Shown here: one piece after another, positions 22,086-34,300 of the stretch | Layout: each line of letters starts with the position of its first letter | How positions within the stretch are numbered: position 1 is the stretch's first letter | Assembly (NCBI GenBank): GCA_015698045.1 | Contig: BLAL01000160.1 | Location: 2,108,001-2,172,000, forward strand | Origin: Rhizophagus clarus | Lineage: Eukaryota; Glomeromycota; Glomeromycetes; Glomerales; Glomeraceae | Direction of reading: 5' to 3' | DNA: 64,000 bases | The notes under the pieces: model-generated | Database searches by the model: none | What the model was told of the DNA's origin: nothing | The model's input: only the letters and a program-made list of their open reading frames with translations | Made by a program: the position numbers and the translations under genes

Positions 22086-25000
22086 TGAAGATTAAAAATG
22101 TTGTTTAAATACGTCGATATATAATGAATTTTTAGTTTACACCTCATCTATCAAGTTCGTATAACGATTTCATTATTCTAAAGCTGCAATTCTCGCATAT
22201 ACAATCTTTCTTTGTTCAGAAAAACTAACTTCTATAATTTGCAAAAAATAAAAAAAAATTTCTTCGATAACGTTATCTCCAATTTCTTGATTTTTATACG
22301 ATAAATTCAGTTAACTTATTTTTCTTGCAATTTAAATCGTTGGATAAGCTTAATGACCGAAATACTTTAGCATAGATGTCCAATTAAAATTTAATTTCAA
22401 TCAAAAAAAATACTACAGTATTCGTATATTATATTCACGATAACCATATGATAGTCATCGTATATTAAATACAACAGAATATTACTAAATTTATGCAAAG
22501 AAAATAGCTGGGAAATCGGAACCACAACTATTACAGTATTTATTATACATTATATTATGTTATTATTTAAATATGTCAATACTTGTTATTTAAAGGGAGG
22601 AAAAGTTATATTGTCAACTTTCACTTACAAGTTCATCACAATTTCATTCATTAACACTAACATGCGTCGACCCATAAATTAAACAAAGAAATTTCATACA
22701 ATTTTTGAGATTATAACATTCCAGCATTGTGAAAATCAGGGATGTGGGATGTGAATTCGTACTAAATAATGTACAGTATGTCTCAGGTAACAATTTGCAT
22801 CAGACATCAGCTGAACTAGATAAATAACTTGAAAATACAATGATTTAACACTTAATTAAAATTAGTAATTTGAAATAATCAATTTACTTAATTCTATAAA
22901 ATTATAATAATAAATAGTTCAATAAGTGCAATGTAAAATCAAAATCATGCGAGCTTATGCGAGCTTTAGGTGTTAACACTTCAAAAGTACGCTAACAAAT
23001 TGACAAAGTCAACGAAAAGCATCTGTAAGTGAATCCGAATTGAATTAAACTTTATAAATTTATATGATAATGTAATGTATATATTAAAAATTTCCCAATT
23101 CCAAAGCTAAAATAAACTAATAACGAAATTTCACAAAAAGTGTTGAAACTAATTCATGTGGATCGAATTTTCCTTATTACAAGAATAAACATCCATTTGA
23201 AAGACTAAAATTAGCAAATGAAAATTTTATTTATAGAATTAAATTTAGCAGTTTGAGACCGCAATGAAGAAAAAAAATTATCCATATATCCATAATTAGT
23301 CTTAACGGTAGTTTATAAACTATCAAATGGAAGATGTTGTCAAATTACTGCTTTGTACATTTTCTATGTCCGCAGGTCTTTATTTTTGTTGTCACGGACA
23401 TGCCCACATTTTGTCCGTACTAGTCTGTACCGGGTAAAGTTAAATTTTACTGGAAGGGTAGGTCACGGTCTGGTTACTGGATGGCATTAGAAATACTTAT
23501 GATGGACAGGTATAGATTTTTTTTATTTCTTTCCTTATGGTTTTTTTGTTTTGTATTTCTGTGTAACTATCTTTCTTTATAAATAATAAAAAAAATAATC
23601 TAGTAAATTACATCCTGTAAATAAAATTAAGAACGCCTGGAATTCTGATTGCACGTGAAGTTGGGACTTGGGAATATCAATTCAATGAATAATAATAATA
23701 ATAATAGGTATTTGCGAGTTTAAAATTGTAGATTACTTACATGACGAGAAAAAAGAGGCTTATTCAGTTATTTAACTTTAATTTATAGTAAATATTGAGT
23801 TAAATTTGCTGAATGTATCGATCAGTAATACTATTATTACTAAATCAGATATTTATTATTAATGGAATTAAAATATTTACGCTTCAAAAATATTATTTAG
23901 CACTAACTTCTCCTTTAAAGATGAACATAAGATTTATTTTTTTTATTTTTCTAAAGTGGTTTCAAAACTAAAATTTTTCTTCTTTTTTGTGGATCCCGGA
24001 CACCATTTCAACACTTACTGTACATTACTTATTTTTACTTAAAAATTAATTATTATAATTTTTACACAATAATTAAACTAAATTTCACTGGGAATTTGCA
24101 GCAAATAGTAAACATGCTTATTGGGTAAAAGAATAAATGGTAATAGTTTAACATTTAAATAATTATCCAAAAAATTTAGTCTTTATTTATAAGTAAAATG
24201 ATCAAGTAAAATAAAGGAAGACAAGATAAAATAAAATAAAACTAAAAACTATCTAACTTTAACTATTCAGTTATGTAGGATACAAAAACTTCGATATAAT
24301 TAAGCATACTAGTAAATGATAACAAATAAGTTTTTGGAAAATAGAAATTTATGTTGTGAAATCAAAAATATTTAAGAAAATAAATCAAACATAAAACAAA
24401 CAAGAGTCATATTTTCCTGTGTTTCTGTGATTCGAAACACGTTATAATCTTTAAATCCTTCTTCAGTTTCTCTTATCCTTTTCTCATAATGTCAATCGAA
24501 TACTTTGTCCATGCTTTTTATGCGACTTAAAAAAACATTTTCTTTAAAGTGTAAATATTTAATTCAATTTTTGTATGGACTCGATAATAAAATTCTTTAG
24601 ACGATAAACTAAAAAAATCTAATTAAAAACAACCGATTTTGTAAAATATTTAACATCATTTTGAATTATTTTTCATCGGTCCAAGTATCATTTTAACACG
24701 TGTTTTCGTGTTCCCAAACTTCAATAATTTTTCATTTAACGAGAATAAATCAATTGATTTAAATATTTACTCAGGAAATTTATCCATAAAATCTAGATAA
24801 ATCGTTGAATTTATTAGATTTGAAACTAGTTCGACGTATAAGTTCGCATCCACTCAATTTTGTTTTTAATAAAACAAATAATCAACTAGTTATTTATTAT
24901 TATTACTTAACAGGAATGGTTTTTTAGTGGAGATCAAAATTACGAGTACTGCGAAGTGCTACGGTCGCGGTATTGAGAAAATCTACGTACATCCAGTTAA

Positions 25001-27562
25001 TTCATTCTAAGCTAGATTTTATTATAAACAATCAGGAACAATTTTCTTAAGGTGAATGATAAATTATCTCAACGTTCAATTTAAATTGTAGCACATGTTT
25101 GTAAATAAATTGTTTTTCTGCGTTATTTTTCCCCAAAAGAAAACCCAATTTTCACAAGTTCCTGCATATTTGTTTGTTTGCTTCCTTAAAATTTATAAAT
25201 AGTATCATTATTTTCGTACGAAAAATGTTGATTAATAATTAAAAAAGAAAAATTATTGGTCGAAAAAATTTATTTTTTATACAATCACTACATGCATCAA
25301 TGGTTATGGGCATTGTCATTTAACAAATAACAGAGCTCCTTATCACTTGTACTAGAAAACGTGAAGCCAAAACAAAATCCTAACAAAAAACTTACAAGAT
25401 TAGCGAAACTCAAAAAGCACAAATAGAGCAAACACCAAAAAACGTACAAGAATAACTTCACAACAGATACAGCTAATTATCATTGCATCTTTTTTTTGTT
25501 TCTTATACGCGCAACAATACAAAATCATCATGCTCATTTAATTATTTAAATGGTTGTCTATTGTGTATAAACTCATTTACCAGATTTATTTATTAGCCGA
25601 TATAATAGTACTAATTTTTTTTATTTGAATGTAATACTCAAAGTAAAAATTAATTGAAATTTTTGCGTGATTTCCCTTCTTTATATTTTAATACAATGAC
25701 TATTAGTCATTTCATTGATTTTATTATTAACCTTAACCCTACTAGTTATTGTTTCAGCGGCCAAATATCAAATTTGAAAATAAATCCACTTTAAATATGA
25801 TTTTTATGCCAATGTGAATTATTTGCTAAAAAGAATATATAAATGAAGAAAAAATGCAAGATTTTTGTCACTTTTGTAGTTTGACTTTGTAATTTTTAGT
25901 ATTAATATCAGGAAGAGTAATCTTAGGGTCGGTCATTTTTATTCACACTCCTCATTTCAAGCAATTTTCATAATTGATAAAAATTTTGAAGGTTAGATTA
26001 ATTGCAATCTTTCAACACTATTTATTGATGACTGTTTGCTAACATGTGAGGATATCCAAGTCCATCAGTAAATATGAAAGTTTCCATTGATTTCTGTCCA
26101 TTTTATATATATTAAGCGAAGAATCTGAAAAAAAGCACATAGGACGAAATACATATGATTTTCATGTAGATTATTTTGAATATTTTGGTGAAAATACTTT
26201 ATTTTATTAACAAAAGTTCTTCACTATGGAGGTTGTACAAGCACAAGTTAGGGAAATGAAGGATCAGTTAGATCATTTGTCAAAGAATTTGAAATTTACA
26301 AGATAAATGGTCAAAAGATAAAAAGTATTGTCTTGTGCAGCTACTTGGATACAATTTTATTTTATTAAGTTCGGTATTTGATTTTATCTACTTTATTTCA
26401 AGAAAGATTTTTAAGATAATTTATATTGGCAAGCACTTATGATCCACAAAATTTCAAACATTAACATAATTGATTTAAAAGATATTCACAGAGGGTATAT
26501 CACTTACACTACTTATCAAAAGTATTTGATAATGATATCAACAGAATTATATACAGCCTGCATTACCATCATTATTGTGCAATTACTGTAAAAATAAAGA
26601 ATAAGATTAAAGTTGTAACCTTTCTCAATGATACTGGATTTTTCAATGAGTTTTATTAGTAAGGAAGTATATATTAAATACATTCAGTATACATATGACT
26701 AATCCTCACAATTTTATTGAAGTTCAGTTAATAGTAAATGAGTAACAATTATGATGTTGCATTCACATTTTAAGGAAGTTAATATTATGGGAATGGGATT
26801 CATTATATTACCAATTTAGATTTATATGTTAATGGTCAATATATATTTAATCATAGTTTATCATAAATTTAACTTAGATTTGAGGCAAAAAAATAACTCA
26901 ATTATATTAAAGTTTTAAAGAAAATTTCCATGTTATATAAGATAAATGTTAAAGTAAGATGCCAAAAACAAAAAAAAAAAAACAAATACAAATAATCAAA
27001 TAAATTGAAGAAGCTGAAGTGGGGAGCCAATAAGAAGTTGGATACTAATTTTTGAATTACCTTTAACAGATGAATTGAGGCTTAATATAATTTATAGTTG
27101 CAGTAGCATTACAGTAACTTGGATATAGAGCTAGCTAGAATAGTAAACCTATTATTTGAAGAGTATGTCTCTAAAAAATAATTTCGTTGTATTTTCACTA
27201 ATTTTGTTTAACTAATTAAAAATTAAAAAAAAGTGAAAATAATTTCACTAACTTACAACATAATTAATAACTTATTTTTCAATAATTGTATATTCTGCTG
27301 TTATTTACTACTGTTAATTATAATGAATACAAATTTTGATTTTTGTTTTGTAAAAAAAAATTAATGCCAATATCATCGTTTTGCATTACTTCATTTATCT
27401 GATTGAAATCAATTTTTTCACTTGGATATTAAGATTTTTATGATTCGTTCTTTGTTAATTGATAATAATAAAATATAATACATTATTATATTAAAAATAG
27501 AATTCTGATTTTAATTCAGTTATTCGTTTTCAGGATCGCTATCACGTAACTTTTCATTAATA
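22086..27562. other. Long AT-rich gene desert
   Basis: There is no ORF above about 60 codons with coding character on either strand. Short items only: an ATG-started 26-codon stub at 26226-26306, GC-richer stretches at about 23370-23480 and 22740-22800, and AT microsatellite-like runs. TGTACAGTATGTC occurs here at about 22770 and also at 18672. I see no RNA gene or complete transposon. Confidence 0.55.
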
Positions 27563-28212
27563 CCCTATAAAAAATAAATGTCTGGAAAATGTTATCAAAA
27601 ATGTCTGGAAAATGTCCAGAATAAATCTGATGTGTCCGGAAAATGTCCACTTTTTTGGTATATGTCTGATACACTTCTGATACTTAAAATTTTGACATGT
27701 CCTAACTTTGTCCAGAATTCGTCCAGTATTTGTTCGGTATAAAATTTTGGACAAATTTCGGACAGTTAAACCTGGACAAATTCTGGACATAGTAAAAAAA
27801 CCAGATAGACAAATTCCGGACATGAAAAAGTTCAGGTCAAATTCTGGATACTATTTCCAAAAAAGGATAAATTAATTTTGTAAAAAAATGCAAAAAGCAC
27901 AAAACTGACATTCAAAATCTTTTCTGTCGTACTAATTAAAATTGCAGAGCAGGCAAAAATACTATATATCTATGATATAAAAATTTTGGGTTAAGGAATA
28001 ATGATGATCATCTATCCATTGATCATCTTTTGTGGCAAAATTTTACGAAAATACATTTCCGGACAATTTCAGGACAAATTCCTAATATCCCGAAAATGCA
28101 GTGTTTTCGGAACAGTTTCCGGACACACAGTGTCCAGAATTTCCGGACAATATTTTAGAAAATTTTTCCAGACATTTTCTGGACATTAACCGGACACATA
28201 TTTTTTATAGGG
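27563..28212. mobile_element. 650-bp MITE with CCCTATAAAAAAT termini and TCCGGACA subterminal repeats
   Basis: The left end CCCTATAAAAAATAAATGTC matches the reverse complement of the right end, CCCTATAAAAAATATGTGTC. Both ends are flanked by ATA, a possible 3-bp TSD (or TA). The inner arms carry many copies of motifs such as TCCGGAAAATGTCC and TTCCGGACA in both orientations, around an AT-rich middle. No transposase is encoded. The ORFs here translate the repeats and are not genes. A Tc1/mariner-type source would fit a TA-containing TSD, but this is unproven. Confidence 0.75.
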
Positions 28213-28659
28213 ATAATTTTAAATTTACTGGATAAATTAATGTCTCAATCTTAACATTAAAAACAACAATATAATTCAATTTTTTTTCACCATGATATAA
28301 AAAAAAAACACGAAATAAAATATTCTTAAACTGAGTTAGTTAAATTCAAATAGGATTAATTTCGTGAAAAATTTATTTAATCATAAATCTTCTCATAATT
28401 AATTTATTCATTTGACACATGTGATGAATTAAATAAATAAGTTGTTATTTTCAACTAATATAATTCTTACTATATTCAATGTAATCCCTTTTTATGTACC
28501 AGCAAATTTTAAGATATATTTAGATATTACGATAGCAGAGTATTCATTGTTGAAATAAACGTCATCGTTGAAGAATTCTAATTAAGTTGCTACATTGATT
28601 ACTTATGTGTGATTATCTTTTATCAAACACTCATCTAATTTTAGTTTTAAATAAAAATT
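28213..28659. other. AT-rich spacer between MITE and kinase gene
   Basis: No ORF or repeat of note. It may contain the 3' UTR of the minus-strand kinase gene, or a further exon if the GTATGT at the end of exon 3 is used as a donor. Confidence 0.4.
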
Positions 28660-30255
28660 TTAGAAGTAAATTTTTGTAATATAAAATATATTATTATTAC
28701 ACATACCTAAATTATCACTGATAAATATTTCATCATTGTAATTATCATTATCCATAATTATAACCCTGTTGCTTAGTTCATCTTTTGCTAAAATTTCATT
28801 AAATTTAGCTGAATCAAATTTTCTGCTTATATAACAAGATTTTGGATGATTTTTAATTTCTGGCTCATTTTCTATGAATTAATTATAAATAGTAAATACT
28901 TAATAAATAATAAGATCTATAAAAAAACGATTATGATTACCAGGGACAGCTATTCTCTTCTCTTCATTTGTCTCTATTGGATATTTTATAAACCATTTCG
29001 AAAGAATCTCATGTAATTCTTTAGCAGTTGGCCTTATTTCAGGATCATTATCCCAACATCTTTTCATTAATTCAACATATTCTGACATGGTTCCTTCTAC
29101 AATTTTTGGTCTTTTACCTTTACAAATATTTAAAGAAAGATTTAAACCATGAGGAACATTATGAAATGCTGGAACTCCTGATGTCATCTCCCACATAATA
29201 ATTCCAAAACTATATATATCAGCAGCTTTTGTATATGGTTTTCCACGTAAAACTTCCGGTGCCATATAAGGAAGAACTCCATATATTTGATTTTTTATAC
29301 AAGGTTGATTAACTGGTCTACATAATCCAAAATCACTAATCATCATAGTATGATAGAAAGGACCAAGTACATTTCCGCTATGAAAATCTCCGTGAATCAA
29401 ATTTAATTTATGAATAGCTTTAAGCTGTGCTGAAATAGTACCTAAGATTTTGAACTTATCATTTGGATTATATTTAGAAACTAATAAATTATTTCTTAAA
29501 CTACCAAAAGGCATTTTTAACATTACAATTATATAATTTAATGTGTTTGGATCCCGTGTTATTCCACATAATGGAACAAGAATACTACCACTTGATCGTA
29601 CTTTATACTGACATTGTAAATATAATTTCCACTATATTTCAACAAATAAAAGTTAGTTATTATTAGAAATTTCATATGAAAATACGATAGCATAGCTTAC
29701 CTCATTTAAAGATTCATCATCGACATTTGATGAATCATTTAAACTTTTGAGCACCACTCGTAGACCGTATTTTTCATCACTTTTAAGAGGATTCTTAATT
29801 TTGGTATTAATTGCATCTTTATAGTCTTGTTCATCAAGATTGCTAGTACAACGCTTCCAGCCTTGTTTCTCGTAATTCCACTTACGTATAGCTTCATCTA
29901 ACCAAATTGCATCATAAACTGTACTGAATCCACCTTGAGCTAAAAATTTAATATTTCTTAATCTATTATAAGGAATCCATTCAAGTAATTCATACATATT
30001 TCTTGCATTTAATTGTGATTCTTGAATAAATTTATCAATGTGCTCATTTCCACTAGTCCAATTACCAAAATTTTGTTGAAATTTTTTAGAATAACATTTT
30101 TTGCACCAATTATCCAATGTATTTGGTTGATTACATTCAGGACATAAACCATATTCTTGGTTTAGTATTTCTCGTTCATATAAATCTAAATCATTATTTT
30201 CACTATTTAAGTTGTTAGAATAATAACTTGAATTTACAGGATGTAATAATGACAT
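28660..30255 (-). CDS. Tyrosine-kinase-like protein kinase, three exons
   Basis: Exons are 30255-29701, 29631-28941 and 28871-28660, with two 69-bp introns (GTAAGC...ATATAG and GTAATC...TTCATAG) that keep phase, giving 485 aa. Order: an Asn/Ser-rich start, a Cys4 motif (CPEC...CKKC), the linker ELLEWIPYNRL, a Gly loop in AQGGFSTVYDAIW, Lys in VVLKSL, catalytic loop HGDFHSGNVL, DFG, and APE in MAPEVLRGKPYTKAADIYSF. All key residues are present. Exon 2 begins TGGAAA at the same point as the Sel1 kinase, so the two share ancestry and intron position. Exon 3 encodes ENEPEIKNHPKSCYISRKF. Its end is uncertain because GTATGT occurs just before the stop. Reading exon 2 straight through gives a false terminus. 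Confidence 0.88.
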
Positions 30256-31125
30256 TTTTTTTTTTTTTTGAGTGAATTTTAGTAAAGGGAAAATCGCAAA
30301 AATTCCATAATTTCACAAGGCAATTTGTACAAAACGGTCATTAGGTAACATCGTGAGCGGAGTTTACCTCCGAAAAAATTGTACATACCAAATTAGAAAT
30401 TTTGACGATCAAATTCAAACAAGTCAAAACAAATTTTGTGATCTACATATTATTTCTCTTATCCATCACTTCTTTAGAAGTTTAGAGGTATAATTTTGAC
30501 GTTAAGCTAATAATTGTTTTCAAATGGCCAATCGGAAAATTCTTCGTAGATATTTTAATATCGTGACTGAAATACTGTACAGAATGTCAGGTCGATCAAC
30601 ATCATCTACCGGCTTAGTGCACTGAAAATCAGAAATTCCTGATTATTTAATTTCCGAGATTTTAATTATTTAACTTAACACTAATCAAAGATATTTACTA
30701 TATAATAAAAATTCTGTAAATTAATGTAATCAATCAAACAAAAAAGAATACCATATAATCATGCGACTTTTGGCACGTCCAAATTTTATTGTGTAGATCT
30801 TGTACTAAATAACTAGAATTATAGGAACGCAATTACTTACTTTATAAAGTAATATTCAGCCATCGATTGGATCATTGGATCAATATTTTTTGTGTCACAA
30901 AATAATGTTTATTCTTTATATTTACGCCCAAAATAGTAACCTCGCATATGTGGCGAAATAATCTAAGCATAACAAATATCCTGTAAACCTTGATTTTAAC
31001 CGAATTAGCAACTTGCACGTGTTACAAAGCCTTAAGTTGTACTTTCAACATTCAACATTAACAAAAATACTCAAAACTATAATATATAAGGAAATTTGCT
31101 TTGATTTTAAAATTAAAAGGGACGT

Positions 31126-31257
31126 ACTTAAAAGGGGCATGATTCAAAACGTGGTGCACATGAAGTTGGACGATTGACAAATTTTATTATTTACTTAAAA
31201 GGGGTGTGATGCAAACGTGGTGCATATAAAGTTGGACGATTGACAAATTTTATTTTT
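31126..31257 (+). repeat. 67-bp tandem duplication upstream of the GHKL gene
   Basis: 31126-31192 and 31193-about 31257 are near-identical: each begins ACTTAAAAGGGG and contains GTGGTGCA and GTTGGACGATTGACAAATTT. They end about 70 bp before the gene start, in the promoter region. The rest of 30256-31125 is AT-rich and featureless apart from TGTACAGAATGTCAGG at about 30578. Confidence 0.8.
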
Positions 31258-31328
31258 TTCTTTTATTTTTATTTTTTTCGAAAGGAATCTTCAAAAATTT
31301 TTCTTTTCACATTTAATTATAATATTCA

Positions 31329-34300
31329 ATGTCTATGGATGATTTTAGAAATCAAATACTTTCAAATTCTGAAAAGGAAATAGTCGAAATCAATCAAAGG
31401 GATTTGATTGATAAGATTTTGGCCCGGTAAGCCTTTAGTTGAAATTAGGTTTCTTTGTTGTTTCTGATAATTAAAAGCGTTTTTTTTTTGATTCTTATTT
31501 TTAGGTATTCTTCTAAGTTTGTAATATATCGGGAGTTAATGCAGAATTCAGGTAAAAATGAGTATTAATTTTTTTTCTATTTATTATCAAGTTTCTTTTT
31601 TTTAACCCTTTTGGGAGGAATTTACTATTGAGTTTATTTAATAAAGGCAATTTAAAATCATTTTTCTTATATATAATAAAGATGATGCGGAATCAAAAAA
31701 GGTCCAAATTAAATTTGAAACTGAAAAAAATAAGGATAAAGTTATACGAATATTGTACAGAAACAATGGATTCCCTTTTAGACCTGAAGATTGGGAACGG
31801 TTAAAAAAAATTGCCAAAGGGAATCCAGACGAGAAAAAAGTAACTGAAAATTTGGAAATTTCTCGTTAAATTAATTACGTTAGCTAATCGACTAACTCTT
31901 ATTATGTTAACAGATAGGGGCTTTTGGCGTAGGCTTCTATTCGTTGTTTAACGTTTGTGAAGAACCATTGTAAGTGATTATAGTAATGTCATTACGCAAA
32001 TTACTAACCAATACTAAATATTCACATTTCATTTGATAGTGTTATTTCTGGTGGACAAGGTATGGTTTTCCGTTGGAATGATGATAAATTATACACACAA
32101 CGTGGAGAACGGGAATCGGCTAATGATGATTGGACAACATTTTACCTTGATATGAGAGAACCTGAAGATGTAAATATTTATACTCATTATTTATTAAAAC
32201 TATTGCTTGTATCCCATTTTATTATTGACCCTGTTCGAATTAATTAGTTGCCTAACGTTGAAGAATTCGCACGATTTTTGACCAATTCACTGGTATGCTT
32301 ATTAAAAATGTCGTATAATCATTGATATTAGACTTCTCAAACCCTTTTTTTTTATTATTATTATTATTATAAGGGATTTATGGAAAATCTTCAAGAAATA
32401 TCTGTGCACTTCAACGATACATTAGTAATACAACTATCAAAGAAAATACGAGCGGAACAATTTGCAAGGGAAATGGAAATCTCACCCGAGTTCAATAGAT
32501 TTTCACCACAAAATTTGTTTTATCTTAACTCGGTAGTTGTTAGAGATATCCGACTAGATGTCAAGTTTCTTGTCTTTACAGATTTTATTGCAAACCAATA
32601 TTATGGTACAACACCACCTCCTATATATCTTAAAATTGCAAGTGGAAATTTGGATGTTAGAGCCGATGATGAGTTTTCTACAAAGATGAAACGAATTACT
32701 AAAAAAGAACTACCGCGTGAAACAACTATTCAAATGATTTATACTAGCTTTGATGAACAAAATTCATCTGGGGATTATATTTCTCCAATCTTTAAAGACT
32801 TACTTCCCTATCCAGAACAAGGAAAGATATATATTGGTTTCTCTACTCATCAAACTACAGGATGTTGTTCTCACTTATCAGCCCGTGTAATTCCTACCGT
32901 ATGTTATAAGTTATCTTAATAAGGATTTTTTTTTTATTAATATTGAAATTTTATACTACGCTTTTTATTTAGGTGGAACGGGAGTCAATTGATTTAGCAG
33001 ATAAAACTTTAGCTAAATACAACGGTGAGATACTAAGTTTGGCAGGAACGCTGTGCAGAATTTTGTATGAATACGAGATAAACCAAATAAATAAGAGGAT
33101 TGGTGATGATATTGAAAATCGTGAATGGTTTGAGAAACGGGCAGCGCATGCTTTAACACACTTTGCGTTCAATCCAAGTACGCCAAATGAGAAAGTTGGT
33201 GAAATAATAGAATCACAATTTTTCAATTGTTCAAAAAAAAAATTGACAATTTTTTCAACAAATGGACTTCTCCCGATATCTGACGTTCGCATTCCTAACT
33301 CAGAAATGGCAGGATTCATAAAAACCGTTCCACTTGTCCCAACGATTGTATTCGAACAATGTGAAGCATTTTTTAAGAAAGCTAAAAACTCATTTAACAT
33401 GATAAGGGAGTTAGATTTTCAAGATGTTTTATTTGAATTAAATAATCGAGTACTTTCTGAGAATGAAATGATTGATCTTCTGAAATGGTGGATTTCCTAT
33501 GGATCAGAAGGGAATATTATTAATAGATCAGAATCTGAGCGGTTCATGGAACTTGCACGTTTTGATAACTCTAAATCTTTGAAATCAATTCGTAATTTTT
33601 TGAATCCAGGAATAATTCCGCCACGTGCGAGGATTCCTAATTATGTATTGCCGTATTCTATTTCTAAACACTTCAAAACTCCTAAAGATATTAAGGATCT
33701 TAAAAAATATCTTGAATGGTCAGAGTTATCCTTAGTTAATTGGGCAAGGTTTATTGCTAATAGTCCTGAATTAGAAACAGACTTTACATTTGCTGAAGAG
33801 GTGCATGAGATTTTAGCAAGGAGTTTTAGCAAAATTACGTCAAATGATAAAAAAGTACTTCATCAGTTATTTGAACAAAGGAAATGCATCCCAACTAATT
33901 TTGGAATGAAAATTCCCAACGAAGCTTATTTCAAGAATGTTACGATATTCCCTAATTTACCTACGATCAAATTTCAAAAACATTTATTAATCATGGATAT
34001 TTTAGTGGAACACTTGGGTGTTCGTAAGGTAAAAGAAAATTTATTCTATTATCACAATAATATATAATTACTAAATAATATAAATTTTTCTTATAGGTTG
34101 TTGAAATAAACCTCATTATTGATCGTCTCATTAACCATGAAGATTGTGATTATATGCAACTTATAAAATATCTTGCTTCAAAATCGGATGATCTCGAACC
34201 AAAGGAAAAAGATATGTTAAAGAATAATTGCATTTGGCCTAAAGAAAATTCAACTCAACACTTATCTATTGGTGAATTGCATATTCCTTTAGAACTTCAT

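Noticed and set aside
27557..28189. ORFs of 88 and 62 residues
   Set aside because: They are translations of the TCCGGACA repeat arms of a MITE.
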